A stretch of DNA of 64,000 nt from the NCBI RefSeq assembly GCF_001921215.1, contig NZ_MSIF01000029.1, forward strand, positions 38,924-102,923, in the 5' to 3' direction. A program made the translations under genes and the position numbers. Numbering within the stretch: position 1 is the stretch's first letter; each line of letters begins with the position of its first letter. The notes below the pieces were generated by a model. That model worked only from the letters and a program-made list of their open reading frames with translations, ran no database searches and was not told the DNA's origin. The DNA comes from Actinophytocola xinjiangensis. Its GTDB lineage: Bacteria > Actinomycetota > Actinomycetes > Mycobacteriales > Pseudonocardiaceae. Shown in pieces: positions 12,901 through 50,995 of this stretch.

Positions 12901-15900
12901 GCGTTCACGACGACGTGGCTGTAGTCCTGGTTGTTCGAACCGACGTACACACCGGTCCGGCTGCCCCGCAGTGTCGTCGCGTCGATCCCGGCGCGTTCCA
13001 GCGCCTCCCACGTCACCTCGAGCAGGATCCGCTGCTGGGGATCCATCGCGACCGCCTCGCGCGGCGAGATCCCGAAGAACTCGCTGTCGAACGTCGTCGC
13101 GTCGTGGAGGAAACCGCCGACTCGATCACCGAGATCGCCGTCGGAGAACCAGCTCGACTCCCAGTCACGGTCGGTCGGGAACGGCGAGAGCGTGTCCCGA
13201 CCGTCGACCACCACACGCCACAGGTCCTCCGGCGAGGCCACCCCACCGGGGAAGCGACACCCGATGCCGACGATCGCGATCGGCTCGTTCAGAACGCCCC
13301 GTTCGGTCACCTCGTCCCGCACCGGGGTTTCCGCGCCGAACAGTTCCTCCAGCAGGTGGCCCGCGACCGCCAGCGGAGTCGGGTAGTCGTAGACCAGCGT
13401 CGTGGACAGACGCAGCCCGGTGCACTCACGCAGCCGGTTGCACAGCTCCACCGCGGTCAACGAGTCGATACCCAGCTGGCCGAACTCGCGGTCGGCCTCC
13501 ACCGTGGACTCCGAACGGTGCCCGAGCACGCTGGCCGCCTCGGTGCGCACGAGATCGGTGAGGAACCGCAACGGTTCGCCGTCGGGCAATGCGCGCAACC
13601 GCATCACCAGGCCGGTCGCCGTCGCCGATCCCGCCCCCGCCGCGACGCGACGCGCGCCCCGCACGAGGCCACGCAGGATCGGTGGCACCTCGCCGCTGAT
13701 CCGGGCCCCGTCGGCACCTGGCCGCGCGGCCACCGGAACGACCACGGGAGTGTCGACGCCGAGCGCGGTGTCGAACAACGCGAGACCCTGCGCCACCGAC
13801 AGTGGCGGCAGCACCGAACTCGCCAACCGCCTGCGGGCCTGGTCGGTCAGCGTGCCGGTCATTCCGCCCGCTTCGATCGCGTCCCAGGACGACCAGGCCA
13901 GCGACACCGCCGGCAGCCCCTCGGCACGACGACGCGTGGCGAGCGCGTCCAGATACGCGTTGGCCGCGGCGTAGTTGGCCTGGCCAGCGCCGCCCATGAC
14001 CCCGGCGACCGACGAGTACAGCACGAACGCCGACAGGTCGTGGCCACGGGTCAGCTCGTCGAGATGACGGGCGGCCTCGGCCTTGGGCGCGAACACCCGG
14101 TCGATCCGCTCCCGGGTCATGGCCTCCACGACACCGTCGTCGAGCACACCGGCCGCGTGCACGACAGCGGTGAGCGGGTGTGTCAGGCCGGCCAGCAACG
14201 CGGCCAGCGCGTCGCGGTCGGCCACATCACACGCGGCGACGGTCACGTCGGCACCGGCTGCGGTCAACTCGGCGTGCAGGTCGACCGCCCCCGGGGCGTC
14301 GGGCCCTCGCCTGCTGGTCAACACGAGACGCCGGACCCCACGCGCCGTCACGAGATGACGGGCCAGAACGGCACCGAGCCCACCGGTCCCACCGGTGATC
14401 AGGACGATGCCGTCCGGGTCAAGGTCGACGGCGGGACCGGGCTCGGTGTGCGCCGCGAGACGCGCCACCCGCACCACACCGTCCCGTACGGCGAGTTGCG
14501 GCTCACCGGCCGCCAGCACCGGCAGGGCCGAGGACACCGCGTCGGTGACGTCGGTGTGGAAGTCGAGGTCCATCACCACGAACCGGCCGCGATGCTCGTT
14601 CTGGGCGGTCCGCAGCAAACCCCAGCACGCGGCGGCCGCGAGATCGGCGACCGGCTCACCGTCGACCGGGACCGCGCCACGGGTGACGACCACCAGGCAG
14701 GACGAGGCGAACCGCTCGTCGGCCAACCATTCCCGCACGAGCGCCAGCGCGCCGTGAACCGCGGCCCTCGGGTCGTCGACCATCGGCAGCGGGTGCACCA
14801 CCAGCCCCGGCACGTCGCCGGTCACCTCGGCGAGCGCGGTCACGATCGGTACCGACACGGTGTCGCCCGCCGCGTCAGGCCTGCCGGTCTCGGCCGGCAC
14901 GGCCGCCCAGTCGAGGCGCAGCAGGGTCTCGCCTGTTCTGGCACCCTCCGCCGGGGCGCCCAGCACGAGTGCGCCCACCGAGAGCACGGGCGCGCCCTGC
15001 TGGTCGAGTGCGGTGACCGACACGGTGTCGGCGTCGATCTCACGGACCAGGGCACGCAGTGCGGTCGCTCCGGAGGCGTGCAGGGTGACGTCCCGCCAGG
15101 TCAGGGGCACCCGTCCGGACCCGTCGTTGGTCAGCGCGTCGAGCAGTGCCGGGTGGATGCCGTAGCCGGTCGCGTCGTCGACGCCGTCCGGCAGGGTGAT
15201 CTCCACGCAGGACTCGACCGGCGGCCACCGGTCCCCGCCGGGAGCGGTTTCGGCCAGCGTGCCGGTCGCGTGCCGTGTCCACTCCGGGCTGACGGCGTCG
15301 GCGCGGCGGGCGTGGATCCCCAGCGCGCGCGTCCCGTCGTCGGCCGGTGCGGACAGCCAGACCTGCACGTCCAACTCGGCGCCGGATTCCAGCGGCGCCA
15401 GCAACGTCAGCTCCGTGAGGTGCTCGCAGCCGACACGATCGCCGGCATGCAACGCCAACTCGACCAACCCGGTTCCGGTGAACCAGTCCGGCTGCGACAG
15501 CCTGCCGGTGAGCACGGACTCACCGGACTCGACCACGGTGAGCGCGGCGCCGAGCAGTGGATGTCCGGCCTCGGTCAGTCCCAGCGCGGACACGTCACCC
15601 GCCCTGGCCACGACCTCGGGCCAGAACCGTTCGTGGGTGAACGCGTAGGTGGGCAGGTCGTGGTCGATCACCGCACCGGTACCGACGTAGAGCGGCGCCC
15701 AGTCGACCGTCACGCCCGCGACGTGCAGGCGGGTGAGGGCCTCGACGAACGCGTCCTGCTCATCACGGTCGCGGCGCAGCGCGGGGACGGCGAGTCCGGT
15801 GTCGGCGGCGAGCGCGGACAACGTGCCGTCCGGACCGAGTTCGAGGAAGGCGGTGATTCCGGTCTCGGCGGCCTCGGCGAGTCGGTCGGCGAACCTGACG

Positions 15901-18900
15901 GTGTCACGAACGTGGTTCACCCAGTACTCGGGATCGGTCACCGCACCCGCGATCGGAATCTCCGGTTGGTGGAACACGATCCCCGCGATCGCCGCCCGGA
16001 AATCGTCGAGCATCGGATCCATCAACGACGAGTGGAACGCGTGCGACACCGGAAGCCGCTTGTGCTTACGGTCACCGACGACAGCCATGACCTCGGCCTC
16101 GGCACCCGCGAGGACGACATTGTCCGGCCCGTTGACCGCCGCGATCGACACACCGTCGGTCAACCGCAGCTGCGACTCGGTGGCCCGGAACGCCACCATC
16201 ACACCGCCACGCGGCAACGCGCCCATCAGCGACGCGCGAGCACTCACCAGACGACACGCGTCCGACAGCGACAACACACCCGCCACATGAGCCGCCGCGA
16301 TCTCACCGATCGAATGACCAGCCACACGATCCGGCCGCACACCGAACGACTCCACCAGACGGTAAAGCGCGACCTCCAGCGCGAACAGGGCCGGCTGCGC
16401 CCACGTGGTGTCGTCCACCAGACTCGGATCGACACCCCACATCACCTCGCGCACCCGAGGATCCAACTCGGCGAACACCGCCTCGATCGCCGAGGCGAAC
16501 ACCGGGAACCGCGCATACAACTCACGACCCATACCGAGACGCTGCGCACCCTGACCGGCGAACAACATCCCGAGCTTCACCCGCGCGGGCGCAACACCGG
16601 TCACGACCCCTGGTGCCCGGCCGTCGGCACGCCACGCCGCCAAGGCGGCACCCAACTCGGCCGTGTCCGCGACCGCCACACCGAGCCGGTGTTCGAACGA
16701 CGCCCTCGCCGTCGTCATCGACCGGGACAGATCCCCAGCCCGAACGTCCGCGACGGACAGTCGAGCGAGCAGCGCGTCGACCTGAGCGGCCAACGCGTCG
16801 GCGCCGCGGGCGGACAACACGACCGGCAACGAAGCGATGCCCGTGGTCACCGGCTCCGCGCCATCGGACTCCGGCGCCTGCTCGACGATCACATGCGCGT
16901 TCGTGCCGCTCACCCCGAACGCCGACACCGCCGCACGACGGACACGACCCATCTCCGGCCACGGGATCGACTCGGTCACCAGCTCGATCCGGCCGGTCGA
17001 CCAGTCCACATGGGACGTCGGCGCCGTCACGTGCAACGTTGGCGGGACCACCCCGTGGCGCATCGCCTGCACCATCTTGATCACACCAGCGGCACCGGCC
17101 GCGCCCTGCGTGTGACCCAGATTCGACTTGACCGAACCCAGCAGGACCGGGCTCTCCCGGTCCTGACCATAGGTCGCGAGCAGCGACTGCGCCTCGATCG
17201 GATCACCGAGCTTCGTACCGGTGCCGTGCGCCTCGATCACGTCGACATCCGACGTCCTCAACCGCGCGTCATCGAGCGCGGCACGGATCACTCGTTGCTG
17301 TGACGGACCGTTCGGCGCCGACAACCCGTTGGACGCACCGTCGGAGTTCACCGCCGAACCCCGCAACACCGCCAGCACCTCGTGCCCGTTGGCCACCGCG
17401 TCCGACAACCGCTCCAACACCAGCATCGCCGCACCCTCGGACCAGTTCGTGCCATCGGCATCGTCCGAGAACGCCTTACAACGACCATCCTGGGCGATAC
17501 CGCCCTGACGGTCGAAACCACCGAAGGTCATCGGGGTGGCCATGACCGTCACACCACCGGCCAACGCCAGGCCACACTCCCCCGCACGCAGGGCGTTCGC
17601 CGCCAGGTGCATGGTCACCAGCGACGACGAACACGCGGTGTCCACCGTCAACGCCGGGCCCTCGAACCCGAAGCTGTACGCCAAGCGCCCGGAGATGACC
17701 GAGCCGCCCAGACCCGTGACGGCGTGCCCCTCGACGTCCTCGGCCGCGTTCACGATGACATGGCTGTAGTCCTGGTTGTTCGAACCGACATACACACCGG
17801 TCCGGCTGCCCCGCAGTGTCGTCGCGTCGATCCCGGCGCGCTCCAACGCCTCCCACGCGACCTCCAACAACACCCGCTGCTGGGGGTCCATCGCGACCGC
17901 CTCGCGCGGCGAGATCCCGAAGAAGTCGTTGTCGAACAGGGCCGCGTCGTGGAGGAAACCGCCGACACGCCCGTCGAGATCGGTCAGCCAGGTCGACTCC
18001 CAGCCACGGTCGGTCGGGAACGGCGAGAGCACGTCCCGACCGTCGACCACCACACGCCACAGGTCCTCCGGCGAGGCCACCCCACCGGGGAAACGACACC
18101 CCATCCCCACGATCGCGACCGGCTCGTCCGACGAGCCCCGGTCGGTCACCACGTTCCGCGCCGGGTCGTCCGCGCCGAGAAGTTCGTCCAGCAGGTGTGC
18201 GGCGACCGCGACCGGGGTCGGGTAGTCGTAGACCAGGGTGGTCGACAACCGCAGACCGGTGCACTCCCGTAGCCGGTTGCACAGCTCCACCGCGGTCAAC
18301 GAGTCGATGCCCAGCTGGCGGAACTCCCGCTCGGCCTCGACGCCGTCGGGGGAACGGTGCCCGAGCACGGTCGCGGCCTCGGTGCGGACCAGATCGGTGA
18401 GGAACCGCAACGGTTCGCCGTTGGGCAACCCACGCAACCGCATCGTCAGACCGGTCGCGGTCGCCGAACCGGCGCCGGCCGCGGTCCGACGGGCACCGCG
18501 GAGCAGACCACGAAGAATGGGCGGCACCTCGCCGGTGACCCTGGCGCCGCCGGCACCTGGCCGCACGGCGACCGGGACCACCACGGCGTCGTCCACACCG
18601 AGCGCGGTGTCGAACAACGAGAGACCCCGCGCGACCGACAACGGCGGCAACATCGACCCCGCCAACCGGCCACGTACCGAATCGGCGAGCGTGCCGACCA
18701 TGCCACCGGCGTCGGCCGCGTCCCAGGACGACCAGGCCAGCGACACCGCCGGCAGTCCCTCGGCACGACGACGCGTGGCGAGCGCGTCCAGATACGCGTT
18801 GGCAGCGGCGTAGTTGGCCTGGCCGGGGCTGCCCATGACGCCGGCGACCGACGAGTACAGCACGAACGCCGACAGGTCGTGGCCGCGGGTCAGCTCGTCG

Positions 18901-21900
18901 AGGTGACGGGCGGCCTCGGCCTTGGGCGCGAACACCCGGTCGATCCGCTCGGGAGTCAGGTGATCGACAACGCCGTCGTCGATCACGCCCGCCGCGTGCA
19001 CCACGGCGGTCAGCGGACGCGTCAGGCCGGCCAGCAACGCGGCCAGCGCGTCGCGGTCGGCGACATCACACGCGGCGACGGTCACGTCGGCACCGGCCGC
19101 CGTCAACTCGGCGTGCAGGTCGACCGCCCCCGGGGCATCGGGCCCACGCCTGCTGGTCAACACCAGCCGCCGGACCCCACGCGCCGTCACGAGATGACGG
19201 GCCAGAACGGCACCGAGCCCACCGGTGCCACCGGTGATCAGGACGGTGCCGTCGGGGTCGAGTCCATGGGGGATGGTCAGCACGAGTTTGCCGACGTGCC
19301 GGGCGCCGCTCATGAAGCGGAACGCGTCGCGCGCGTGCCGCACGTCCCAGGTCCGCGTCGGCAGCGGGGTCAGCGCGCCCGCGTCGAACAACGCGACCAG
19401 CTCCCGCAACATCCCCTGGATACGGTCCGTGTCCACCCAGCCGAGGTCGAAGGCCTGGTAGCGCACGGCCGGTAGGGTCGCGGCGTCGCGGATGTCGGTC
19501 TTGCCAAGTTCGACGAACCGGCCGCCGTCGCGGAGCAGGCCAAGCGAGGCGTCCACGAAGTCACCGGCCAGCGCGTTGAGCACCACGTCGATGCCGGCGC
19601 CCGCGAACCGCTGCGCGAACTCCAGGGTCCGCGAGGACGCGAGGTGGTCGTCGTCGACGCCGAGTGCGCGCAGGGTGTCCCACTTGGACTCGCTCGCCGT
19701 GGCGTACACCTCGGCGCCCAGCCACCTCGCCAGTTGGACGGCCGCCATGCCGACGCCGCCCGCGCCGGCGTGCACGAGGACCTTCTCCCCCGCGGCGAGT
19801 CCGGCCAGATCGACGAGCCCGTGGTAGGCGGTGAGGAACGCCAGCGGCACCGAGGCCGCCGTCTCGATCGACCAGTCGGCCGGCACCGGGACCAGCAGTC
19901 GTTCGTCGGTCACGCCAAGCGGTCCGAAACCGCCGAACAGCATGCCCATCACACGGTCGCCGACCTTCAGGCCGGTGACCTCGGGGCCGATCTCGGCGAC
20001 CACACCGGCCGCCTCCGAGCCGTACAGCCCGCCTTCGCCCGGGTACATGCCGAGCGCGTTCAGCACGTCCCGGAAGTTCAGCCCGGCGGCACCGATCGCC
20101 ACCCGCACCTGCCTGCCGGCCAACGGACCGGCGACCTCCGGGCACGGCAGCAGCGCCAGATCGTCGAGGGTTCCCTGCCGGGTCACGCCGAGCCGCCACG
20201 GAGTGCCGCCGGGCGGCACCAACGGCCCCGACGCGAGCGGCGCCAGGCGCGGCACGCGGACCTCGCCGCCCCGGACGGCCAGTTGCGGCTCACCGGCCGC
20301 GAGCACCGGCAGCACGTCCGCCACGACCGACGCGGGATCGGTGACCTCGTCGAGGTCGAGCAGCACGAGCCGACCCCGGTGCTCGATCTGCGCGGTGCGG
20401 ACCAGCCCCCAGCACGCGGCGGCGGCGGGGTCGGTGACCGGCTCGTCGTCGACGGACACCGCGCCGCGGGTGACCACCATCAGGCAGGAGCCGGCGAACG
20501 GTGGTTCGGCGAGCCATTCCTGGACGAGAGCCAGCGTGCGGTGGGTTGCCGTGCGGGGGTCGTTCTCGCGCGGCAGGCGCAGCAGCACCAGCTCGGGCAC
20601 CTCACCGGTCAGCTCGGTGAGCGAGTCGACCAGGGGCGCGGTGAAGCCCTCGGCGCGCTCGTGGCCGCCGGGTTGAGGTACCCACTCGACGCGCAGCAGC
20701 GTCTCGCCCGTGGTGGAGTCGGGGGTGGGCGCGGCCGGGGCACGCAGGTCCAGAGCGCCGACGGACAGCACCGGCCTGCCCGCCGGGTCCGAGGCGAGGA
20801 CTGACACGGTGTCGGTGTCCGCGCCGAGCAGCCGCACCCGCAGCGCCGAGACCTGGGTGGCGTGCAGCGTCACGTCCCGCCAGGAGAAGGGCACCCGGCC
20901 CATGGTGGAGTCGCGGAGCAGGAGCCCGGGGTGCAGCACGGCGTCGAGCAGCGTCGGGTGGATCCCGTAGCCGGCGGCGTCGGACGCGTCGGGCAGCGTG
21001 ATGTCCGCGTACAGCTCGTTTCCACGCTGCCAGACGGCAGTCACGCTGCGGAACGCCGGGCCGAAGTCGAGTCCCAGCTGCGCGTAGGTGTCGTAGAGCC
21101 GTGTGACATCCACCGGTGCGGCGCCGGCCGGCGGCCATTCGGTGGTGTCCAGCCCTGGCTCCTCGGGGGCGGCGGGCTCGACCGAGCCGGTCGCGTGCCG
21201 GGTCCACTCCAGACCGGTGTCGGCCCGGCGGGAGTACACGCCGACCTGGCGCGCGCCCTCGCTGTCCGGTGCGGCCAGCCACACCTGGATGTCCAGCGGT
21301 TCGGTCCCGCCGAGCACGACCGGCACCAGGATGGTCAGTTCCGCCAGGTGTTCGCAGCCGACGTGGTCACCGGCGTGCAGTACCAGTTCGACCAAACCGG
21401 CGCCGGGCACCAGGTTCCGGCCGCCGACCCGGTGGTCACCGAGCCACGGGGTGACCGCCGTCGACAACCGTCCGGTGAGCACACACTCACCGGTCCCCGC
21501 GACGGTGAGTACGGCGCCGAGCAGTGGGTGTCCGGCCTCGGTCAGTCCCAGCGCGGACACGTCACCCGCCCTGGCCACGACCTCGGGCCAGAACCGTTCG
21601 TGGGTGAACGCGTAGGTGGGCAGGTCGTGGTCGATCACCGCACCGGTACCGACGTAGAGCGGCGCCCAGTCGACCGTCACGCCCGCGACGTGCAGGCGGG
21701 TGAGCGCCCCGACGAACGCGTCCTGCTCATCACGGTCGCGGCGCAGCGCGGGGACGGCGAGTCCGGTGTCGGCGGCGAGCGCGGACAACGTACCGTCCGG
21801 ACCGATCTCGAGGAAGCCGGTGATTCCGGTCTCGGCGGCCTCGGTGAGTCGGTCGGCGAACCTGACGGTGTCACGGACGTGGTTCACCCAGTACTCGGGG

Positions 21901-24204
21901 TCGGTGACCGCACCGGCGATCGAGATCTCCGGTTGGTGGAACACGATCCCCGCGATCGCCGCCCGGAAGTCGTCGAGCATCGGGTCCATCAGCGGTGAGT
22001 GGAACGCGTGCGACACCGGAAGCCGCTTGTGCTTGCGGTCACCGACGATGGCCATCACCTCGGCCTCGACACCCGCCACCACAACGGAGTTCGGGCCGTT
22101 CACCGCGGCGATCGACACACCGTCGGTCAACGTCAGCTCGTCCTCGCCGGCCTGTACGGCCACCATCGCGCCGCCGGGCGGCAACGCGCCCATCAGCGAC
22201 GCGCGAGCACTCACCAGACGACACGCGTCCGACAGCGACAACACACCCGCCACGTGAGCCGCCGCGATCTCACCGATCGAGTGCCCGACAACCAGATCCG
22301 GCCGCACACCGAACGACTCGACCAGACGGTACTGCGCGATCTCCAGGGCGAACAGGGCGGGCTGCGCCCACGTGGTGTCGTCCACCAGACTCGGATCGAC
22401 ACCCCACATCACCTCGCGCACCCGAGGATCCAGCTCCGCGAACACCGCCTCGATCGCCGAGGCGAACACCGGGAACCGCGCATACAACTCACGACCCATA
22501 CCGAGACGCTGCGCACCCTGACCGGCGAACAACATCCCCAACTTCACCCGCGCGGGCGCCACACCGGTCACGACACCCGGCGCCCGGCCATCGGCGCGCC
22601 ACGCCGCCAACGTCTCGCACAGCTCGGCCGTGGTCTCGGCTGTCACGCCGAGCCGGTGCTCGAACGACACCCTGGCGGTCGTCAACGACCGCGACAGATC
22701 CCCGACGGCGACGTCCCTGGTCGACAGATGCGCCAGCAGTGCGTCGACCTGAGCGGCCAACGCGTCCGCGCCACGACCGGACAACACCACCGGCACCGAA
22801 GCCGACACCGAGGCGACCGGCTCCGCGTGGGCCGTCTCGGGCGCCTGCTCCACCACGACATGCGCGTTCGTGCCGCTCACGCCGAACGACGACACGGCCG
22901 CACGACGGACCCGGCCGGTCTCCGGCCACGGGGTCGCCTCGGTCACCAGCTCGACACCGCCGGTCGACCAGTCCACATGGGACGATCGGGTCGCGGCGTG
23001 CAGCGTCGGCGGGACCACGCCGTGGCGCATCGCCTGCACCATCTTGATCACACCGGTCACCCCCGCGGCCGCCTGCGCGTGCCCCAGGTTGGACTTGACC
23101 GAACCGAGCAGCAGCGGCCGTTCCCGGTCGCGGCCGTACGTGGCGAGCAGGGCGGTCGCCTCGATCGGGTCGCCCAGCGGTGTGCCCGTGCCGTGCCCCT
23201 CCACGACGTCGACGTCCTGGGTGGACAGTCGAGCGTCGTCGAGCGCGGCGCGGATGACCCGTTGCTGCGCGCGGCCGTTGGGCGCGGTGAAGCCGTTGGA
23301 GGCGCCGTCGGCGTTGACCGCCGAGCCGCGGACCACGGCCAGCACCTGGTGCCCGTGGGAGACCGCGTCGGACAACCGCTCCAGCACCAGTACACCGACG
23401 CCCTCGGACCAGCCGGTGCCGTCGGCGTCGTCGGAGAACGCCTTGCTGCGGCCGTCGCGGGCCAACCCGCCCTGGCGGCTGAACTCCAGCAGCGGTCCCG
23501 GGGTGCACATGACGTTCACACCGCCGGCCAGCGCGAGAGCGCACTCCCCCGCCCGCAGCGCCTGCGCCGCCAGGTGCAAGGACACCAGCGACGACGAGCA
23601 CGCGGTGTCGACGGTCACCGCCGGGCCCTCGAAGCCGAACGTGTAGGCGATCCGCCCGGACGTGGCACTGGCGGCGATGCCGGTGCCGACGTCGCCGGTG
23701 GCGTCGTCCAGCGACCGCATCATCAGGTACTGGTAGTCCTGACCGTTGGTGCCGATGAACACCCCGGTGCGGGACCCGCGCAGCCGCGAGGTGTCGATGC
23801 CGGCCCGTTCCAACGCCTCCCAGCTGGTCTCCAGCAGCAGCCGCTGCTGCGGGTCCATGGTGAGCGCCTCACGGGGCGAGATGCCGAAGAAGCCGGGGTC
23901 GAAGTCGGCCATCCCGGACAGGAACCCGCCCTGCTGGCTGACCTCCATGCCGCGGGCGTCGACGTCGGCGTCGTGGAGGACGTCGGTGTCCCAGCCGCGA
24001 TCGGTCGGGAGCGGCCCGATCGCGTCCCGGCCGTTGACGACCAGATCCCACAGGTCCTCCGGCGAGGACACGTCACCGGGCAGCCGGCAGCTCATGCCGA
24101 CGATCGCGATCGGTTCCGTGGCCGCGGCGACGAGCTGCCGGTTCTGCCTGCGCAGGCGGTCGGACTCCTTGACCGCCGCGCGCAGCGCCTCAACGACCTT
24201 GTCG

Positions 24205-24212
<8 letters not shown>
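3711..24212 (-). CDS. PKS-C: four-module type I polyketide synthase
   Basis: A 6,833-residue megasynthase extending a chain received from PKS-B and passing it to PKS-D. KS domains begin near residues 33, 2030, 3643 and 5107. Module order: C1 KS-AT-DH-ER-KR-ACP, C2 KS-AT-DH(dead)-KR-ACP, C3 KS-AT-KR-ACP, C4 KS-AT-DH(dead)-KR-ACP. All four ATs carry GHSIGE and HAFHS, the malonyl-CoA signature. All KSs keep TACSSS and both histidines. An open frame extends a little further up, to 24236, but ATG 24212 is preferred: GGAG sits 6 bases upstream and the docking helix [12 protein letters not shown] starts there. The start overlaps the PKS-B stop by 8 bases (ATGACTAG), a sign of translational coupling. 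C1, C2 and C3 share long near-identical DNA tracts, so they look like recent duplications or gene-conversion partners. C1 holds the only complete ER in the window. Confidence 0.97.
3960..8894 (-). other. Module C4: KS-AT(malonyl)-DH(inactive)-KR-ACP
   Basis: KS about 8894-7630 (TACSSS near 8390) and AT about 7370-6390 (GHSIGE near 7105, HAFHS). The DH (about 6325-5550) keeps HQVGG..VLP with catalytic His, but the second catalytic position is lost: HPALLSLVV has Ser where Asp belongs (codon 5766-5768, residue 6149), the following His is gone, and the YGPAF segment is deleted. Dehydration is not expected. KR about 5540-4480 has GTGGLG, LDD and the full triad (B-type). The ACP serine is in GFDSL near 4100. 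Expected product: a hydroxyl. Confidence 0.92.
8948..13286 (-). other. Module C3: KS-AT(malonyl)-KR-ACP
   Basis: KS about 13286-12025, nearly identical to the C2 KS. AT about 11800-10890, GHSIGE and HAFHS. Dimerization-element-like segment about 10850-10690 (AEFWDAVE...LSAWRV). KR about 10690-9480 with GTGALG, LDD (B-type) and Ser/Tyr/Asn present (FSSVAG, GYAAAN). The ACP serine is in GFDSL near 9079. The module is a splice: a C2-like KS joined to an AT-KR-ACP of the type seen in PKS-B. Expected product: a hydroxyl. Confidence 0.92.
13335..18125 (-). other. Module C2: KS-AT(malonyl)-DH(inactive)-KR-ACP
   Basis: KS about 18125-16870 and AT about 16570-15610 (HAFHSS, malonyl) are intact. The DH (about 15570-14950) is about 60 residues shorter than that of C1. 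Three in-frame deletions remove the segment with catalytic His (VLTGRLS runs into [13 protein letters not shown] with no HxxxGxxxxP), the YGPAF region and the tail after LLDA (DALTN replaces DAxxH). It should not dehydrate. KR about 14950-13850 is intact with LDD (B-type). The ACP serine is in GIDSL near 13462. Expected product: a hydroxyl. The DNA flanking the deletions is nearly identical to C1, so a C1-like ancestor lost the DH core. Confidence 0.93.
15562..15737 (-). repeat. 176-bp copy in module C2 of a module C1 segment
   Basis: By eye this stretch is identical to 21529-21704, spanning the end of AT C2 and the beginning of its DH. On both sides similarity continues at a high level with scattered mismatches. 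Identity at synonymous positions points to recent duplication or gene conversion rather than protein-level constraint. Confidence 0.9.
18170..24116 (-). other. Module C1: KS-AT(malonyl)-DH-ER-KR-ACP, fully reducing
   Basis: KS about 24116-22850 (TACSSS near 23600; EGHGTGT variant). AT about 22560-21600, GHSIGE and HAFHS. DH about 21540-20710 with HRVGG..LVP, FGPAF and DAVLH. The structural half of the KR (about 20700-20215) is followed by ER (about 20195-19270) with the NADPH motif [11 protein letters not shown] and [14 protein letters not shown], then the catalytic KR half (about 19265-18690) with IDD, SSVAG and NYAAAN. The ACP serine is in GIDSL near 18301. This is the only complete ER in the window. 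Expected product: a saturated two-carbon unit. Confidence 0.94.
21529..21704 (-). repeat. 176-bp copy in module C1 (partner of 15562-15737)
   Basis: The partner copy, covering the AT C1 end and DH beginning. In C1 the DH that follows is complete, whereas in C2 it is deleted shortly after the repeat. Confidence 0.9.
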
Positions 24213-50855
<26,643 letters not shown>

Positions 50856-50856
<1 letters not shown>

Positions 50857-50891
50857 CAGGTCCGCTCGTCTCGACAACCGGCAGGACGCAC
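50856..50891 (-). CDS. Possible 11-codon leader peptide in front of PKS-B
   Basis: A short frame GTG...TGA encodes [11 protein letters not shown]. It has the strongest Shine-Dalgarno in the window, AGGAGG at 50898-50903, exactly 6 bases before its GTG. Its TGA overlaps the PKS-B ATG by one base (TGATG), the arrangement used for termination-reinitiation. The PKS-B ATG itself lacks a good Shine-Dalgarno at normal distance, so this leader would explain how ribosomes reach it. There is no homology to judge by and the frame could be chance; I keep it as a hypothesis. Confidence 0.35.
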
Positions 50892-50995
50892 CGCACACCT
50901 CCTGTACCCGCGAGGAGCGGTACACACGGGGAGAAATCTGGCGTTGCCGAGTCTGGTTGCCCGCTCGCGCGGATTTCCCTAGATCAGAGCGGTGC
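50857..50995 (-). promoter_or_regulatory. Only real intergenic gap: 139 bp between PKS-A and PKS-B
   Basis: Read on the minus strand it contains, in order: the end of PKS-A, an unremarkable stretch, an imperfect inverted repeat (50904-50923, GTACCGC against GCGGGTAC with one bulge), AGGAGG (50898-50903) and the possible leader ORF. The CTCCT at 50913-50917, between the arms of the repeat, can also pair with the AGGAG just downstream, so two exclusive RNA folds are possible, one hiding the ribosome site. I see no T-run after the hairpin, so it does not look like a factor-independent terminator. A promoter cannot be recognised with confidence. Confidence 0.45.
50898..50903 (-). promoter_or_regulatory. 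Strong Shine-Dalgarno AGGAGG
   Basis: It lies 6 bases before GTG 50891 (leader ORF) and about 40 bases before the PKS-B ATG, too far to serve that ATG directly. It decides between reading the leader as real or the site as incidental. Confidence 0.55.

Noticed and set aside
19270..20195. ER C1 as a separate quinone oxidoreductase-like gene
   Set aside because: It is in frame between the two KR halves of module C1, the standard place of a PKS ER.
50904..50923. Hairpin as a transcription terminator between PKS-A and PKS-B
   Set aside because: Short stem with a bulge, no T-run, followed at once by a ribosome site; a translational role is more plausible.
50857..50925. Upstream GTG start for PKS-B adding 23 residues
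   Set aside because: The added residues look like translated leader sequence (Cys- and Arg-rich) and not a docking helix, and the AGGAGG lies downstream of that GTG.
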